Made by a program: the position numbers and the translations under genes
The notes under the pieces: model-generated
What the model saw: the letters and a program-made list of their open reading frames with translations, nothing else
What the model was told of the DNA's origin: nothing
Database searches by the model: none
NCBI GenBank assembly: GCA_003194525.1
Contig: NBIV01000354.1
Coordinates: 1 to 62,439, forward strand
Direction of reading: 5' to 3'
DNA length: 62,439 bases
Source of the DNA: Gracilariopsis chorda
Taxonomy: Eukaryota > Rhodophyta > Florideophyceae > Gracilariales > Gracilariaceae
In this document: positions 52,119 to 62,439 of the stretch, one piece after another
Position numbering within the stretch: the first letter of the stretch is position 1
Layout of the letters: every line of letters begins with the position of its first letter

Positions 52119-53504
52119 CTTCTCCTCGAGTTCCTGATGAAGTCCAGCTCGTTCCAATATTACCCGTGCAGCGGCAGGGCTAAGTGGCTTGGTGAGGATG
52201 TCGGCGTCATTGTCTTCACTCGGAACATAGTTCACAGTTATTAATGTGTCCTTGGCTAGTTGCCTAATGAATTGTACCTTGACGTCTATATGCTTTGCAC
52301 GCCCAGAGCGACAACGTTCACGAACAGCCCACTCAATAGCACATTGGTTGTCTGAGAGTATTGGAACATTCTTACCAACTGCTATTCCACACTCTCTCCG
52401 CACACGTGATATCCAGAGTATCTCCTGAGCAGCCATTACCAATGCATAGTATTCGGCCTCAATAGTGGACAGTGCAACTGAGGACTGCTTACGGGCACCA
52501 TACAAACATGAGCTGGAGACAAGTTTAATCAAATACCCAGACAAAGACTTGCGATCTGTGGTATCGCCAGCAAAATCATAGTCTACAAAAGCATTTAACT
52601 GTAGACTTCCTTGGCGGTACAGTAAACCATGATCACCAGTGCCAAGTAGATATCGTAATACACGGTTGGCTGCTCGATGACAGTATGCAGTAGGAGCATT
52701 CTGGAAGCGCGCCAGTATAAGAACAGGAGCCAGTATGTCCAAACGCGTACGCCATGCGAAGTACAGCAGAGACCCGATCATCTGCTGATATAATTGAACA
52801 TCACATGGGGATTTATGCTCCTCCACATCAAGTGAAGAAAAGAAAGATTGCACCATTGGGCTCGGTGCTGGTTTCGAACTCTGCAGTCCAAACCTGCGCA
52901 GTATCCCTTCGATATACATGGGTTGTGCAAGTTTTTCACCCAACAGCTGGCCATTGGAGTCCGTCTTCCAGGTAAAATCAACACCTAGATAGAGTCTGAA
53001 ACTATCCTCAACACGCAGATCATACAGTGCCTTGAGCTCCTCCAAGATTCGGGACCGTTCTTCAGCACTTGGCGTGAAGATGAGAAGGTCTTCCACGTAT
53101 AATAGGATATACGCATAGGTATTCGTGGTCAATTTGCGCAGGAACACGCATGGTGCACTAGGCCGTTCTTCAAATCCTAAGCCTTCAATATCAGTACTGA
53201 ACATGGTGTGCCACGCAATGTGAGCCTGTTTCAGTCCATATATGGCCTTTAGCAGTTTAAAACAACGCGACGTCAGCCCAGGTATACCACGCGGAGACAT
53301 TACCCAAACGTCTTCCTTTAGGTCACCATTGAGGAACGCGGTCTTGATGTCAACCTGTGCGACATACATTTGCATGCACAGCATAAGGTACGAGAACATG
53401 CGAACCAAGTTGAAAGATACAACCGGTGCATACGTCTCCATGTAATCCTGACCATATGTCTGGTGGTTCCCTCCTGCTACGATTCGAGCCCGGAATCGGT
53501 CCAC
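52113..53504 (-). pseudogene. pol: Copia-D RT-RNase H
   Basis: 463 residues open from an internal Met. RT boxes VDIKTAFLNGDLKEDVWV and LLYVEDLLIF are present; the active site reads YVED instead of YVDD, removing one catalytic Asp. RNase H has VDYDFAGDTTDRKS (Ser to Tyr next to the Asp), LSTIEAEYYAL and SDNQCAIEW, ending HQELEEKC just before the LTR. It is linked upstream to the integrase by a deletion junction near 53630-53668. Probably inactive. Confidence 0.87.
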
Positions 53505-53619
53505 TGAGGGGTCTGCATCACGTTTCAGTTCAAGAATGACATGTGTAGGTAAAGGCCGTGACTGCGGTGAGTCATCTGGAACCCAAGTAACTTTGTCCTT
53601 TAGTGATGTGAGCTCTTCA

Positions 53620-55056
53620 TCAATAGCGCTCTCCTATTGTACTCTTTCCGATGGAGTTGAAGATAAGTATGAGCAAAGCTCTAGCAGCTTCCTCCATAGT
53701 GAGATTGATGCGCTCGGCTATTGCATTGTGTTCCGGAGTATATGGAGGAGAGAAAGAAGTGTCTTGAAGATTGTTGGCAGGGTTCAGCTGCAACGCAATA
53801 TACTCTTCGGCATTATCCGAGTGCACTTTCGCAATGCACATTCCTCCAAGCTGCTTGAACTTGTGCTCGACTGCATCGAATACAACAGCAATTTCAATTT
53901 TATGGGTCACGAATCCTAAGAGTGCATACCTTGAATGCTCTTCAAGGAAGGTAGAGGCATATTGAAACCTTTGTGGGAATGAAGGTACAAGGGGTCCTAG
54001 TATATCGGAGTGTACCACCTCACCTACGGCTGATGCTCGGTCGTATTTGCCAGGAAACGGACGTTTATGCGCCGTACCAAGCATACACGGCGGCATATGT
54101 CCTCGATTTCCGACATCTTTGGCACCCCTTCAGCATATTTGTAAACTGACTGGAGGTCACGTGCATTGATGTGGGCAAGTCGCCGATGCCATAGATTAGC
54201 AATACTGGACTCCGATGTATTCATGCAATGATCTCCACTAGTTGGTGATGAGGGTGAGGTTGGGTTGGTACCTTGCAATATCGGATCGGATAAGGTGTAC
54301 AACCCCGAGCGTCGATCGCGATGGCCACTGCCGACTACAAACCCATTGTCCAAGTTGAGACGAACTTCACTTGAGTGAAAGAAGGATTCAATGCCCTTGT
54401 CCGTCAAGCATCCGACGGACACCAAATTGTGTTCGAGTTCTGGAACAAAGAGGACATCAGTCAATCGTAGGTTTGCGTACTCAAATGGCAAAACAATGTC
54501 ACCCCGTTGCGTTGCACATACTTCAGTGTTGTCCGCAAGCATGATGGTTCGAGTTTCTACGTTATGCAAGTACTCGGGAATAAACGCAGACAGCGAATGG
54601 AAAAAGTGTGACGTAGCACCACTATCGGCATAGGTCTCCATCTCGAAACTGTCGGGAGGTACGATCGAAGACTTTTCCAGTGCCATACCACATAACTCAA
54701 TCTTTGATGAACTACCAGCCGGCTTATTGCAAGACTTGGACGCCTCAGATTTGGTCTTCGATTTGATGTTAACGTCCAGGATGCTTTTGGGTAAGTGATT
54801 ATCTGGGTTATCTGGATTCACATGGCATATGTCCTTTGTGTGACCATCACGATCACAGAATTCACAGTGATAAGTGCGGTTACTGGACACCACGTATGCT
54901 CTACCAGCTGTACTTGGCCGGTCATCAGAGTCACTTCCGTCCCTGATGTGCGTATGACTAGAGTTTTGGGACACACGTGAACCACCAGAATCTTTGCTTC
55001 TGTTCTTCTTCCGACTTCGCGTACGTCCAGAACTAGAAGAACTGACCAGACGAGCA
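53620..55056 (-). pseudogene. gag-pol: Copia-D gag C-part, protease, integrase core
   Basis: Encodes SSHTHIRDGSDSDDRPS, zinc knuckle CEFCDRDGHTKDIC, protease YADSGATSHFF, integrase zinc-binding region, then in another frame (shift near 54050) the integrase core (VHSDILGP, KVHSDNAEEY, HNAIAERIN). It stops at ALLI, where about 270 residues of integrase C-terminus and hinge present in Copia-A are missing. Here the interval 53630-53668 is filler. It preserves the empty target site (CCTCTACCTTCC) used by the solo LTR in Copia-A. Cut at 55056 by copy 2. Confidence 0.87.
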
Positions 55057-55069
55057 CCCTACAAGAAAT
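55057..55069 (+). repeat. Terminal inverted repeat of copy 2
   Basis: CCCTACAAGAAAT. The preceding GCA is the candidate left target duplication. Confidence 0.85.
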
Positions 55070-55147
55070 ATGTTCAATTTTCTGAGGGTGCCGTGAGAGC
55101 ATTTTGACAAATTTAGGCTACTGTGAATTCAAGTGGAGTGCAAATGG

Positions 55148-55170
55148 CTGTGCACCCTGGGGGTGCACAG
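55148..55170. repeat. Perfect hairpin near the end of copy 2
   Basis: CTGTGCACCC / GGGTGCACAG, loop TGG; counterpart of 51510-51532. Confidence 0.8.
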
Positions 55171-55617
55171 GATTGTCGTCAGCATTTCATGCTCAATCGG
55201 AATGCAAATGGAGACCAGCTCCATGAAGAAGTCAAGGTATGAAAACTGTCGCAACTCGGCGCACACATTTGATCTCCTTTCGCCTTCCAAATGCACTATA
55301 CACATCCTCGTGCTTCCAAATGCGCTTTTGCTTAAGAATGCGCCATAGTACCGCATGTGAATGTCGGTCGCGATGTTCACAGTTAAGAAGATTGGTATGT
55401 TTACGAACTGGGTAACTACGTTGCGCAATGCATCACGACGAAGCTGACGCCCAGCCCGCTTTAACCTTCTTCCCACCGATGGAGTCATCATGACTGTGAT
55501 ACTTGACAGGTGAGCGGCAACCACCGTGTGTCAAAGGCCGAAAAGCGCTGATGTGGTCGCGCTGTTCCATTGAGCACGCGTAGGTTTCAGTCACGAGATA
55601 ATGCTTTGCTTCTGCCT

Positions 55618-55735
55618 CGATTACATTCTGAAGAACTGCAAGAGTGCAGTTAGCGTATAGGAGGAAAATGATCTTGACAGCGCATGGGAAAAAGCATTAT
55701 CACGTAGTGGCCGAGTCAAAGAGGTAGAGTATCAC
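55618..55735 (-). repeat. 118-bp direct repeat, outer copy (copy 2)
   Basis: Counterpart of 50945-51062; the partner is 59443-59560. Confidence 0.83.
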
Positions 55736-56012
55736 CATTCTAAATTTGGAAGCGCCTGACGCACCGCCGTCCCGCTCCCAATTGTGCCACAGTCTGGCTG
55801 CGTCTAGCGCCTGTTTGAGGTCCGTCAGGTCCGTGTGTGTGCGTTTTTGCGTTGGATGCCACTTGTCGCTGGCGAGTATGGCATGAGTTTTGCTTGTTCG
55901 TGCCGGTCAACTGAGATCGTTCCTCTTTTCCTTCCGCGCTTCAGTTTTGCTTCCCATTCATTTCAAACTTCGTTGCCGGTTTTCGGATCAATTGTTCTTG
56001 TAACATTTCAAC

Positions 56013-58412
56013 ATGACGTCTGCAAAGCACAACTCTGACGAGCCGTTGAAGGCCATTATCTTCGCTGACTCCTGCAATGCCGAGGCAGCACCCAACCTCG
56101 CGTCAGGTAAGAAGGTACTCAACACGTCAATTCTCACATGGCAGCTCGCCGTACTCGCACGATCCGGAGTCAAGGAAGCCGTCATCCTATCCTCAAAGCC
56201 CGTGTCTCATCACTACTCCTATCCGTTGCAACGGCTCCATGTCAGCACTCTTTCGTCCTCATCGTGGAACGGCGAAGACGATGCATTGAGAGATCTTGAC
56301 CGTCGCGACGATCTTCGCCCCACCGATGACTTCGTATTGGTCACTGCGGGATCTGTGTTCAATGTAGATGTATCTAAGCTGGTTGATCAGCATAAGAAGC
56401 CACGCAATGAAGATCGTAATTGGCTTCTCACAACGGTGTTTCGCCGCGGCGCTGGAACGGCGTGGAAGGGACTCATTGCTGTTGTCGAGAGATGAACTGG
56501 CACGTTGGTAAAGTACACCACCAACAACCGAACCGCCATATCCATCGATGTTCTCGAGCACAAGACTGCGCTCCAAAGCGGCGCTCAATTCGACTTCGTG
56601 TCGAATGTGCTGGACTGCGGTCTTGAGGTGTGTTCACCAGAGTTGTTACTAGAGTTTAGAGAGAATTTTTACTATGATCAAGTGCGTTCGTACATTAAGG
56701 AGAAGCTTGACGGCGGTGAAGCTGAAGTGTTTGGAAACCGTATGTATGCACATTTTGTCGATTCGGCGAAGCGAGAATATGCGTCGCGTATTACTTCGCT
56801 GGCATCTTTCGCACAGTCGACGCTGGATGTGCTTAACCGCTGGATGCAACCGTATGAAGAGCAGGTTTTCAATGATCACGCTAAGAACGGCCAGGCTCAT
56901 CAACTCCAGACGGCATACGTCGTTGAGAATTGCGCAGTAGAAGATAACTGCACTATTGACATGGGCACTCATATCTTTGATAGCGGTATCTGTAACAACG
57001 TCAAGATTGGCAAAGACCTCTCTATTGTACGCAGTATTGTAATGGATGGTACTGAGATTGCCGACCGTTCTTATGTCCGTCGAAGTATTGTAGAGAAAGA
57101 GCGCAAGGTCCTTATGGATTCCATCATTCCCGACAATTGCTGTTTTTAAAAGTGGGTTACGTGTTGGTCCTGCATGCAGTACCATACAAAGCTATTCTTT
57201 CTTTGCGCATGATGAGGACAAACCACAAGACAAGACACTGATGAGGAAGGACATGAGGTCAGGGAAGGACACGAGGTTGAGAAAGGGCACGAGATTGAGC
57301 ATGGACAAGAGGACGTGAAGGAACAAGAGGATGCCAAAGACGGAGAGGAAGGGCACAACGAAGAAGAACACATTAAGGAAGATGAGGTGGAGGAGTGCGG
57401 AGGCGAAGACGGAGAGCACGAAGACGATGAGGAAGAGGACGCGGATGGTGAGGGCGTTTTATTTGGCGAGGAGAACGATGGAGCAGCCCCTGACAATGAT
57501 AATGCCGCCGATGTCATGGATCATGAAGCGGATGCTCCTGAGGTCTTAGACGCCGAACTCAAACATATGGTTGATTTGAGTCACGAATGGAGCGAAGGTG
57601 ATGTGAGCAATGTATGTGACGGACGGCTGGTTGACTATTCCTACGCTGTTGCGCTGGATCCATTCTTCATCGAGCACCCGGTAACTCCGAATTACGAAAG
57701 CGATGACCGACACGAACTGGAAGAGGACGAGGATGAAGAAGACGAGTACGTAGATGCCGCCGACAGAGTCCTAGAACGAGATGAGAGAGGTGCAAATGGT
57801 GATATTGATGAAATTGTGGCTGGCATGCATACTGTTAATCTTCAAGAAGAGGCCAATGCCAGTAACGATGAAAATAGAATGGAGGAGTTTGTGAGGGAGG
57901 CGTTTGAAACAATCAGTCGTACCTTTGAGGAAGATATTGACGAGGAGAATACAGCCCTGGAGGTAAACTCGTTAAAGCTTGCGTATCATAGTTGTTTTGC
58001 AGAGACGCTGGCTGCAATTTACATTGGAATTGCTCAAGCAGTGGAGAAATCGGAGGAAGGTGTGGCAGAACTTTAGGGACGTGTCTTTGATGGCCTTGAT
58101 AGGTTCAAATCCTTGATTGACTCATTCACATATGAAGACACCGAGCATAGTACGCAAACTGCGACGCATATGGCACGGATGTTAGGGCCAAATGGAACTT
58201 TTTTGATGTACCTGTTCAAGGCCACGTTTGATAAGGACTTTCTGGAGGGCACTGACATTCTCAACTGGGCTGCTAACGAATGACGCGAGGTTGAAGCAGG
58301 ATATAAAGATGGTTCGCTTCTGAACACAATGGCTGATTTTCTGGTGTGGTTAGAGAGTTCTGATGATGAAGAGGAGAAGGATGAAGAATACAGGAACAAC
58401 TGTACTTCTTAA
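56013..58412 (+). pseudogene. EIF2B5: eIF2B-epsilon relic (cargo, copy 2)
   Basis: Same gene as 48269-50667 with a few percent difference. Lesions shared with copy 1: TGA at 56493-56495 after IAVVER, the frameshift in the acidic linker near 57233, and TAG at 58074-58076 after GVAEL. Private lesions: an extra T in a T-run near 57145 (GACAATTGCTGTTTTT) and TGA at 58281-58283 where copy 1 has CGA. Domain order is the same: nucleotidyltransferase-like, hexapeptide helix, acidic linker, W2 end. It cannot make the full subunit. The shared lesions date the death of the gene before the two insertions. Confidence 0.9.
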
Positions 58413-59941
58413 AGTCTTTTCTTGAAGGACAGAAGTTGCCTTAAGAATGCAACTTCGCTACTACAAACAATCCATCAAATGCCATTTCGTTGGTTCGTAT
58501 GAAACTGAATCATTACTAACTTGTTCAAAGATCCACAAAAGAAGCTGGAGACTGTGAATATCAAGAGCTCGAGCATTTGTGGTTCTTTGCAGGGAAAACG
58601 TCGGTTCGGGGAATCGCTTTAGGGATCATCTGTACGTACGTACGCACCATGTGTACTCACCATTTTGTGACATCGGTGTTTGAATGTTACCCTACACCAC
58701 CTTGCGTGAAAGCCGTGGAAGTCTCATTCACCAGATTGTAACCCTGAAAAGTGCCAAGGAGTGATATGAGCGGCACAATGTCCGATTTTGTCATTATTGG
58801 AGCGACGTACAATGTCGGGCTCGTCAAGGAAGAACGTTTAGTAATCCATCATGGATTGATGACAATGTTTGGGGCTCCATTTCTTTCGATTTATGTATGA
58901 CTTCAGTCTTGAGCTGCAACAGAAGTTACCACTTCGCAGTCGCTATCATTTGAAAGAGCGTCTAAATTGCGCTAGGTATCGATGCCCATCTTTAATCTTG
59001 AACGTTTTCCAACGCTCTGTAATGACGAGCACATTTGGACTGCAAAACGTGGACTTCTTGTTAGTTCCTTTGTGAGCGCAGGTAAATTCGAAGGCGTTCT
59101 TATCAAAGCTCTGGTCCTCAGCTACTTGACGTGGAATCAAAAACTCCAATACACCGGAGCATAAAGCGAGAACTGAGAGAGAAGGTCCTAAGTGAAGCCG
59201 TATTGCAACGTATTTTGCTTCGCTGAACCATCATTCCTTAACGTTTTCATTGTGGACTGTTGCTCTGTCCGAATATCAAACTTGAGGAACAAATGGTCTC
59301 GTCCGTTCTCGGACCGATTGTGTCGGTACCCAAAGGCGAAGACAAAATTGCTCTCCTCGCTCTTAGACACATTGACACTGCGAGAAAAAAATGACGACGC
59401 GCTGTTCATCGAAACCAAAAACCCGCAAAGGAGTTTCCCGTCCGATTAGATTCTGACGAATTGCAAGAGTGAAGTTAGCCTATAGCAGGAAAATGATTAT
59501 GAGAGCGAATGGGAAAAAGCATTATGAAGTGGTGGCCGAGTCAAAGAGGTAGAGTATCAACATTCGCTTCTCACAATTTAGAAGGCCAATATATGGCGAC
59601 AGGTGAGTAGGACATTCGTTATCATGACAAGTGTAGAGGAAATCTTTAGGCACGATGGATAAATCCTTGGGCAACGGGGCACCCCATTGCAGAAGGGAAC
59701 AAGGACGGATCCAGTAAGACGGGTAGCAGTCAAAAGCCAAACAGTCCTTCCTCCAACGGAAGTCGTAGAGATGTTGAGGGCAGACGGAACGCTTAGAAAT
59801 GACACCTATGGGGCTTGATTTCGTAACAAACACAGTACCATGTTCACGATTAAAGAACAACCTGCCACAGTAGCTTCGATGCCTGTGCAAAGCGTTCGCA
59901 GTTCGGATCACATTTTCAAACAAAGTATAGAATTCCAGTTC
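58413..59941. other. Spacer between cargo relics (copy 2)
   Basis: Counterpart of 46741-48268. It contains a 133-residue minus-strand frame (59923-59522), cysteine-bearing and without a recognised domain, longer here than in copy 1. Confidence 0.5.
59443..59560 (-). repeat. 118-bp direct repeat, inner copy (copy 2)
   Basis: Counterpart of 47121-47238. Confidence 0.83.
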
Positions 59942-62178
59942 TCATCCTTTGCCTTGTTGAGAGTCCCCGGATACCTCAATCGCTGCAAGAGCATCATCTA
60001 TCCCATTCTCCAACTGAGTAGCGCGCTCAGTTCGTTTGGTCAGTCCAAATCGAAGGATTCTGCGCTCCTGATCTGCTTCAAGAACGACCACTTGTAATCG
60101 ATCGCGTTTTGAGACATCTCGTCGTGCGTCCGGAAAGCGGTCACCTCCAAAGACTGAGTTCACCATCATTTTTGAATCATGCAAAACTCCTTCGACACCA
60201 TTATCAGTTTAGACCACGGCAAAAGACTGCCTAGCTTTTTCTACATTTGGGTCAACCTTTACGCCGAGTTTCAAAACGCCAACAGCTTCGGATACTGGTT
60301 TACAAGCCAGCTGTTCAGCTTCTTCGTTTGGCGCCTCAACAGAGACCACTTGTTTCCTGCGGTCGTACCAAAGCTTAGAGACTGTTCGTTCCTCTATATC
60401 TCTCAAAATTGCACCCCGGTCCCTAAGCAAAGTTCGCACACCATTTCTCTCTACCTGTACTTCGGCAACTCTTGGTGCATGATATGGCATACACTGCGCT
60501 CGCTGACCCTGCATGTGATCCAAAATATGCTCATGTGCCTTTCTTGCCTGAGATAAAGCTTCCTTTAGAGTTTGCTCAGAGAGTCCCTTTGGATGCTTGG
60601 TGTACAGTTGACATGCAGCTATACCCTCCCTTGTGCCTTTGACTTTCATATCCATTTCACCATAGTGATCCTCCACGCCCAGAATGTCCGTAAGAATAAT
60701 TTCCTCATCGCCGTCTGTTACCAGCCCCATAGCAACCCCAGCAACATCTTGCGTAATAGGAGCTCCAGCGTCGCGAAAGTGCCATGGAATCAGCACAGAC
60801 TGCCGCCATAGAACTACTCCCATCAGAGGCTAAGACCTCCGCTGATACTCGAAGGGCATACGGACAGGACTCCAAGACAGGAGCAATCGCATCCTCAGCA
60901 AGCGCTCCATGGCCGAGTTCTCGCCCGCTCGAAAACTTTGACGGACCGCCGCGCTCTCCGTTGGCGTAAGAAGGAAAGCTGTAGTGAACAAAAAATGGTC
61001 TCTGGTCTGCTCCGTCAATGTATTCTTCCGCCTTTGCCGCCCGAGCAAGAAGGCCAATAGTTGCATGAGCGAGCACTTGCGTATCGCCTCGCTCACATAA
61101 AGCAGAGCCGTGCACATCACCTGGCAATACAGAAGTTTCTGCTCTCAGTGAGCGTACTTGAGAAGGTACACGCCCATCAAGGCGACACCGATCATTAAAG
61201 ATCCTGGATCGAAATGCTTCACGTGCCGCCGTATCTATGATACGAGAAACATGAGAGAGACTATATGTTTTGTACTGATCGAGTACCTGCCGCTGGGCGC
61301 TTGTCAAGATATGTGCTCGGTGCGCTTTTCCGGGATGATCTTGGCACTCAACGAAAGCTTTGTTGTATTCCTCAATCACGTGGTGGTGTATTTCATCAGT
61401 GATTGCTTCGTCAGGGACTGGCAAGGCTTCCGACCGCTGTTGCTGTTGTGGATGGTATCTTGGAAAATAGGACAAGCCTTCTCGCTCTCGAAGATCTAAC
61501 AACATTTGATGATAATCCTTCTGCAGCTGAACAAGTGGAACAGCAGCTTCTATGGCCTCTGCTACCGGCATCGTTCACAAGAGAATCCGGTGCATTAGCT
61601 GCCTGGATCGAAAGACAGAGCACTCGTTGTCTTTCATTAATGGCAACAAACGTAGAAAGCTCTGCTTTTGACGCAAACAGGCTCAGCTGGGAACGGAACG
61701 AAGCAACCATCGACGTACGAAACGCGCGCAGCTGCAATGGGCCCACTCCTGCTTGTTAGACCTCCAGTAGCAGCCGAGGCAGCAATGACAGCAAGTGCAT
61801 CCAAATGTGGATCCGAAGTGCGGCGGGTGCCAAAAACGTTTACGCATACATGTGCACCTGGCGTTGCAGGGCGTAATGAACGATCAGTCAGTCGAGCTGT
61901 CATCGTTTCCCGAAGCGCTGGTTGTTGCTCTTTGCGGCTCGATGTGAGGGGAAAAAACTCCGACAGCTGCAGCTTTTGAGCGGAAGTCATCGTAAGGTAG
62001 GAGTTGGGGCAGCAGTGGCGAGAATAGTAGCGTCGGCACAGCGGAGGACCGTTGATGAAGGAGCTAGGCTTGCCAAACGGTTTGTAGAGAGAGAAAGGCT
62101 AGACGAGAGTGGCGATTGTGGGGATGAGAGCTGCAACGATGCGCTTGCGGCCCACGCTGCAGTGGTGCGACCCCACAT
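59942..62178 (-). pseudogene. PNP: Polynucleotide phosphorylase relic (cargo, copy 2)
   Basis: Starts MWGRTTAAWAASASLQL at 62178. It shares with copy 1 the TAA before the S1 part (60209-60211). At the other two copy 1 stops it has sense codons (TCG and TCA). It has its own one-base frameshifts near 61990, 61675 (extra T), 61567 (extra C) and 60775 (extra T). Motifs still readable are TARLTDRSLRP, GRVPSQVRSLRAETSVLPG, GSALCERGDTQ and DGSSSMAAVC. The substitution-only decay of copy 1 against indel decay here is notable. Some of the indels could be sequencing errors. Confidence 0.88.
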
Positions 62179-62439
62179 GAAGATGTTGTCAAAGTTGCAC
62201 AACTTGTTCCACCCCCCTTCCAATTGGATCGCAATCGGCTGATGAAAAGAACTTGGTACGCACGAGGCAATCGTTCCGGGTTTTCACATGAGTCTAGTCG
62301 GAGTATTGATTCATCCGTGCCTCCTCCGAGCACAAGGTCCAAAGGATTTCTGGTTGACAGTCCGCTTGTGTGGGATGGTAGGCGTAACGGATCACCTTGT
62401 TTTGGGTAAAAACAATCATGAACAAATGAAAGGTTTTGA
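62179..62439. other. Upstream flank of PNPase relic, to window end
   Basis: Collinear with 44240-44505 of copy 1. No separate gene seen. Confidence 0.5.

Larger units (their letters stand above)
51624..55056 (-). mobile_element. Copia-D, antisense, split by two transposon insertions
   Basis: 3' LTR (split by copy 1), RNase H, RT, integrase core, protease, zinc knuckle and the C-terminal part of gag, ending at 55056 where copy 2 begins. Gag start, leader and 5' LTR are expected beyond the far end of copy 2, outside the window. The 5' half is very close to Copia-A and the 3' half is closer to Copia-B. Confidence 0.88.
55057..62439. mobile_element. Giant CACTA-type transposon, copy 2 (inverted, partial)
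   Basis: Starts CCCTACAAGAAAT, the right end of copy 1, in opposite orientation, and is collinear with copy 1 from 51623 down to about 44240 until the window ends. Its flank GCA (55054-55056) lies in the Copia-D gag. The transposase half should lie outside the window, roughly 10 kb further. Confidence 0.9.

Noticed and set aside
44578..58076. Stop-codon reassignment to explain in-frame TAG, TAA and TGA
   Set aside because: All three stops occur, some are sense codons in the other copy, and the transposase and copia frames end normally at stops.
57315..58076. Independent acidic-protein gene after eIF2B-epsilon
   Set aside because: It is the acidic linker and W2 start of eIF2B-epsilon, separated only by a frameshift and followed in frame by the rest of the domain after a TAG.
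44240..62439. Host inverted segmental duplication of an eIF2B-PNPase locus
   Set aside because: Homology starts exactly at transposon ends, both ends lie in parts of one copia element, and a 3-bp duplication and a collinear split LTR explain copy 1.

Overview
The window is nuclear DNA from an intron-poor eukaryote. It contains relics of cytosolic eIF2B-epsilon and of a polynucleotide phosphorylase (PNPase) with an organelle-transit-like N-terminus, many Ty1/copia LTR retrotransposons, and a CACTA-type (tnp2) DNA transposon. An organelle PNPase fits an alga or other protist and argues against a fungus. I cannot name the species; a unicellular alga is only an inference. No tRNA, rRNA or CRISPR locus was seen, and no clearly functional host gene.

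Positions 1-34116 are a nested copia graveyard with three family types, which I call A, B and C. Copia-A is present as two units in tandem sharing one LTR (internal 1-5368, LTR 5369-6098, internal 6099-12013, LTR 12014-12746). Both units carry the same 779-bp solo LTR of Copia-C. The 3' LTR of Copia-A sits inside the gag of an antisense Copia-B piece (12747-14604). Next come a nearly complete antisense Copia-C (14853-21649), a truncated tandem partner (21650-24298), and a forward Copia-C that has lost RT and RNase H (24299-29536). Copia-B fragments with two more LTRs follow (29537-34116). All families use a primer-binding site complementary to the anticodon arm of initiator tRNA-Met. They also share a structured leader element although their proteins have diverged.

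Positions 34426-51623 form one DNA transposon of 17,198 bp. It has matching 13-bp ends (CCCTA...TAGGG), a 3-bp target duplication (ACC), three subterminal repeats of about 245 bp, a 1167-aa tnp2 transposase and a divergent accessory ORF. Inside it lie cargo pseudogenes of PNPase (44506-46740) and eIF2B-epsilon (48269-50667). It is inserted in the 3' LTR of a fourth copia element, Copia-D: the LTR halves 34133-34425 and 51624-52118 are collinear with an intact LTR.

Positions 52113-55056 are the rest of the antisense Copia-D, which has an internal deletion and a YVED RT box. At 55057 a second copy of the same transposon begins in inverted orientation, inside the Copia-D gag. It runs off the window at 62439 with eIF2B-epsilon and PNPase relics in the same order. 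Several stops and one frameshift are identical in both copies, so the cargo was already dead when the transposon spread. The large inverted repeat (about 44-51 kb against 55-62 kb) is therefore two transposon insertions, not a host segmental duplication.
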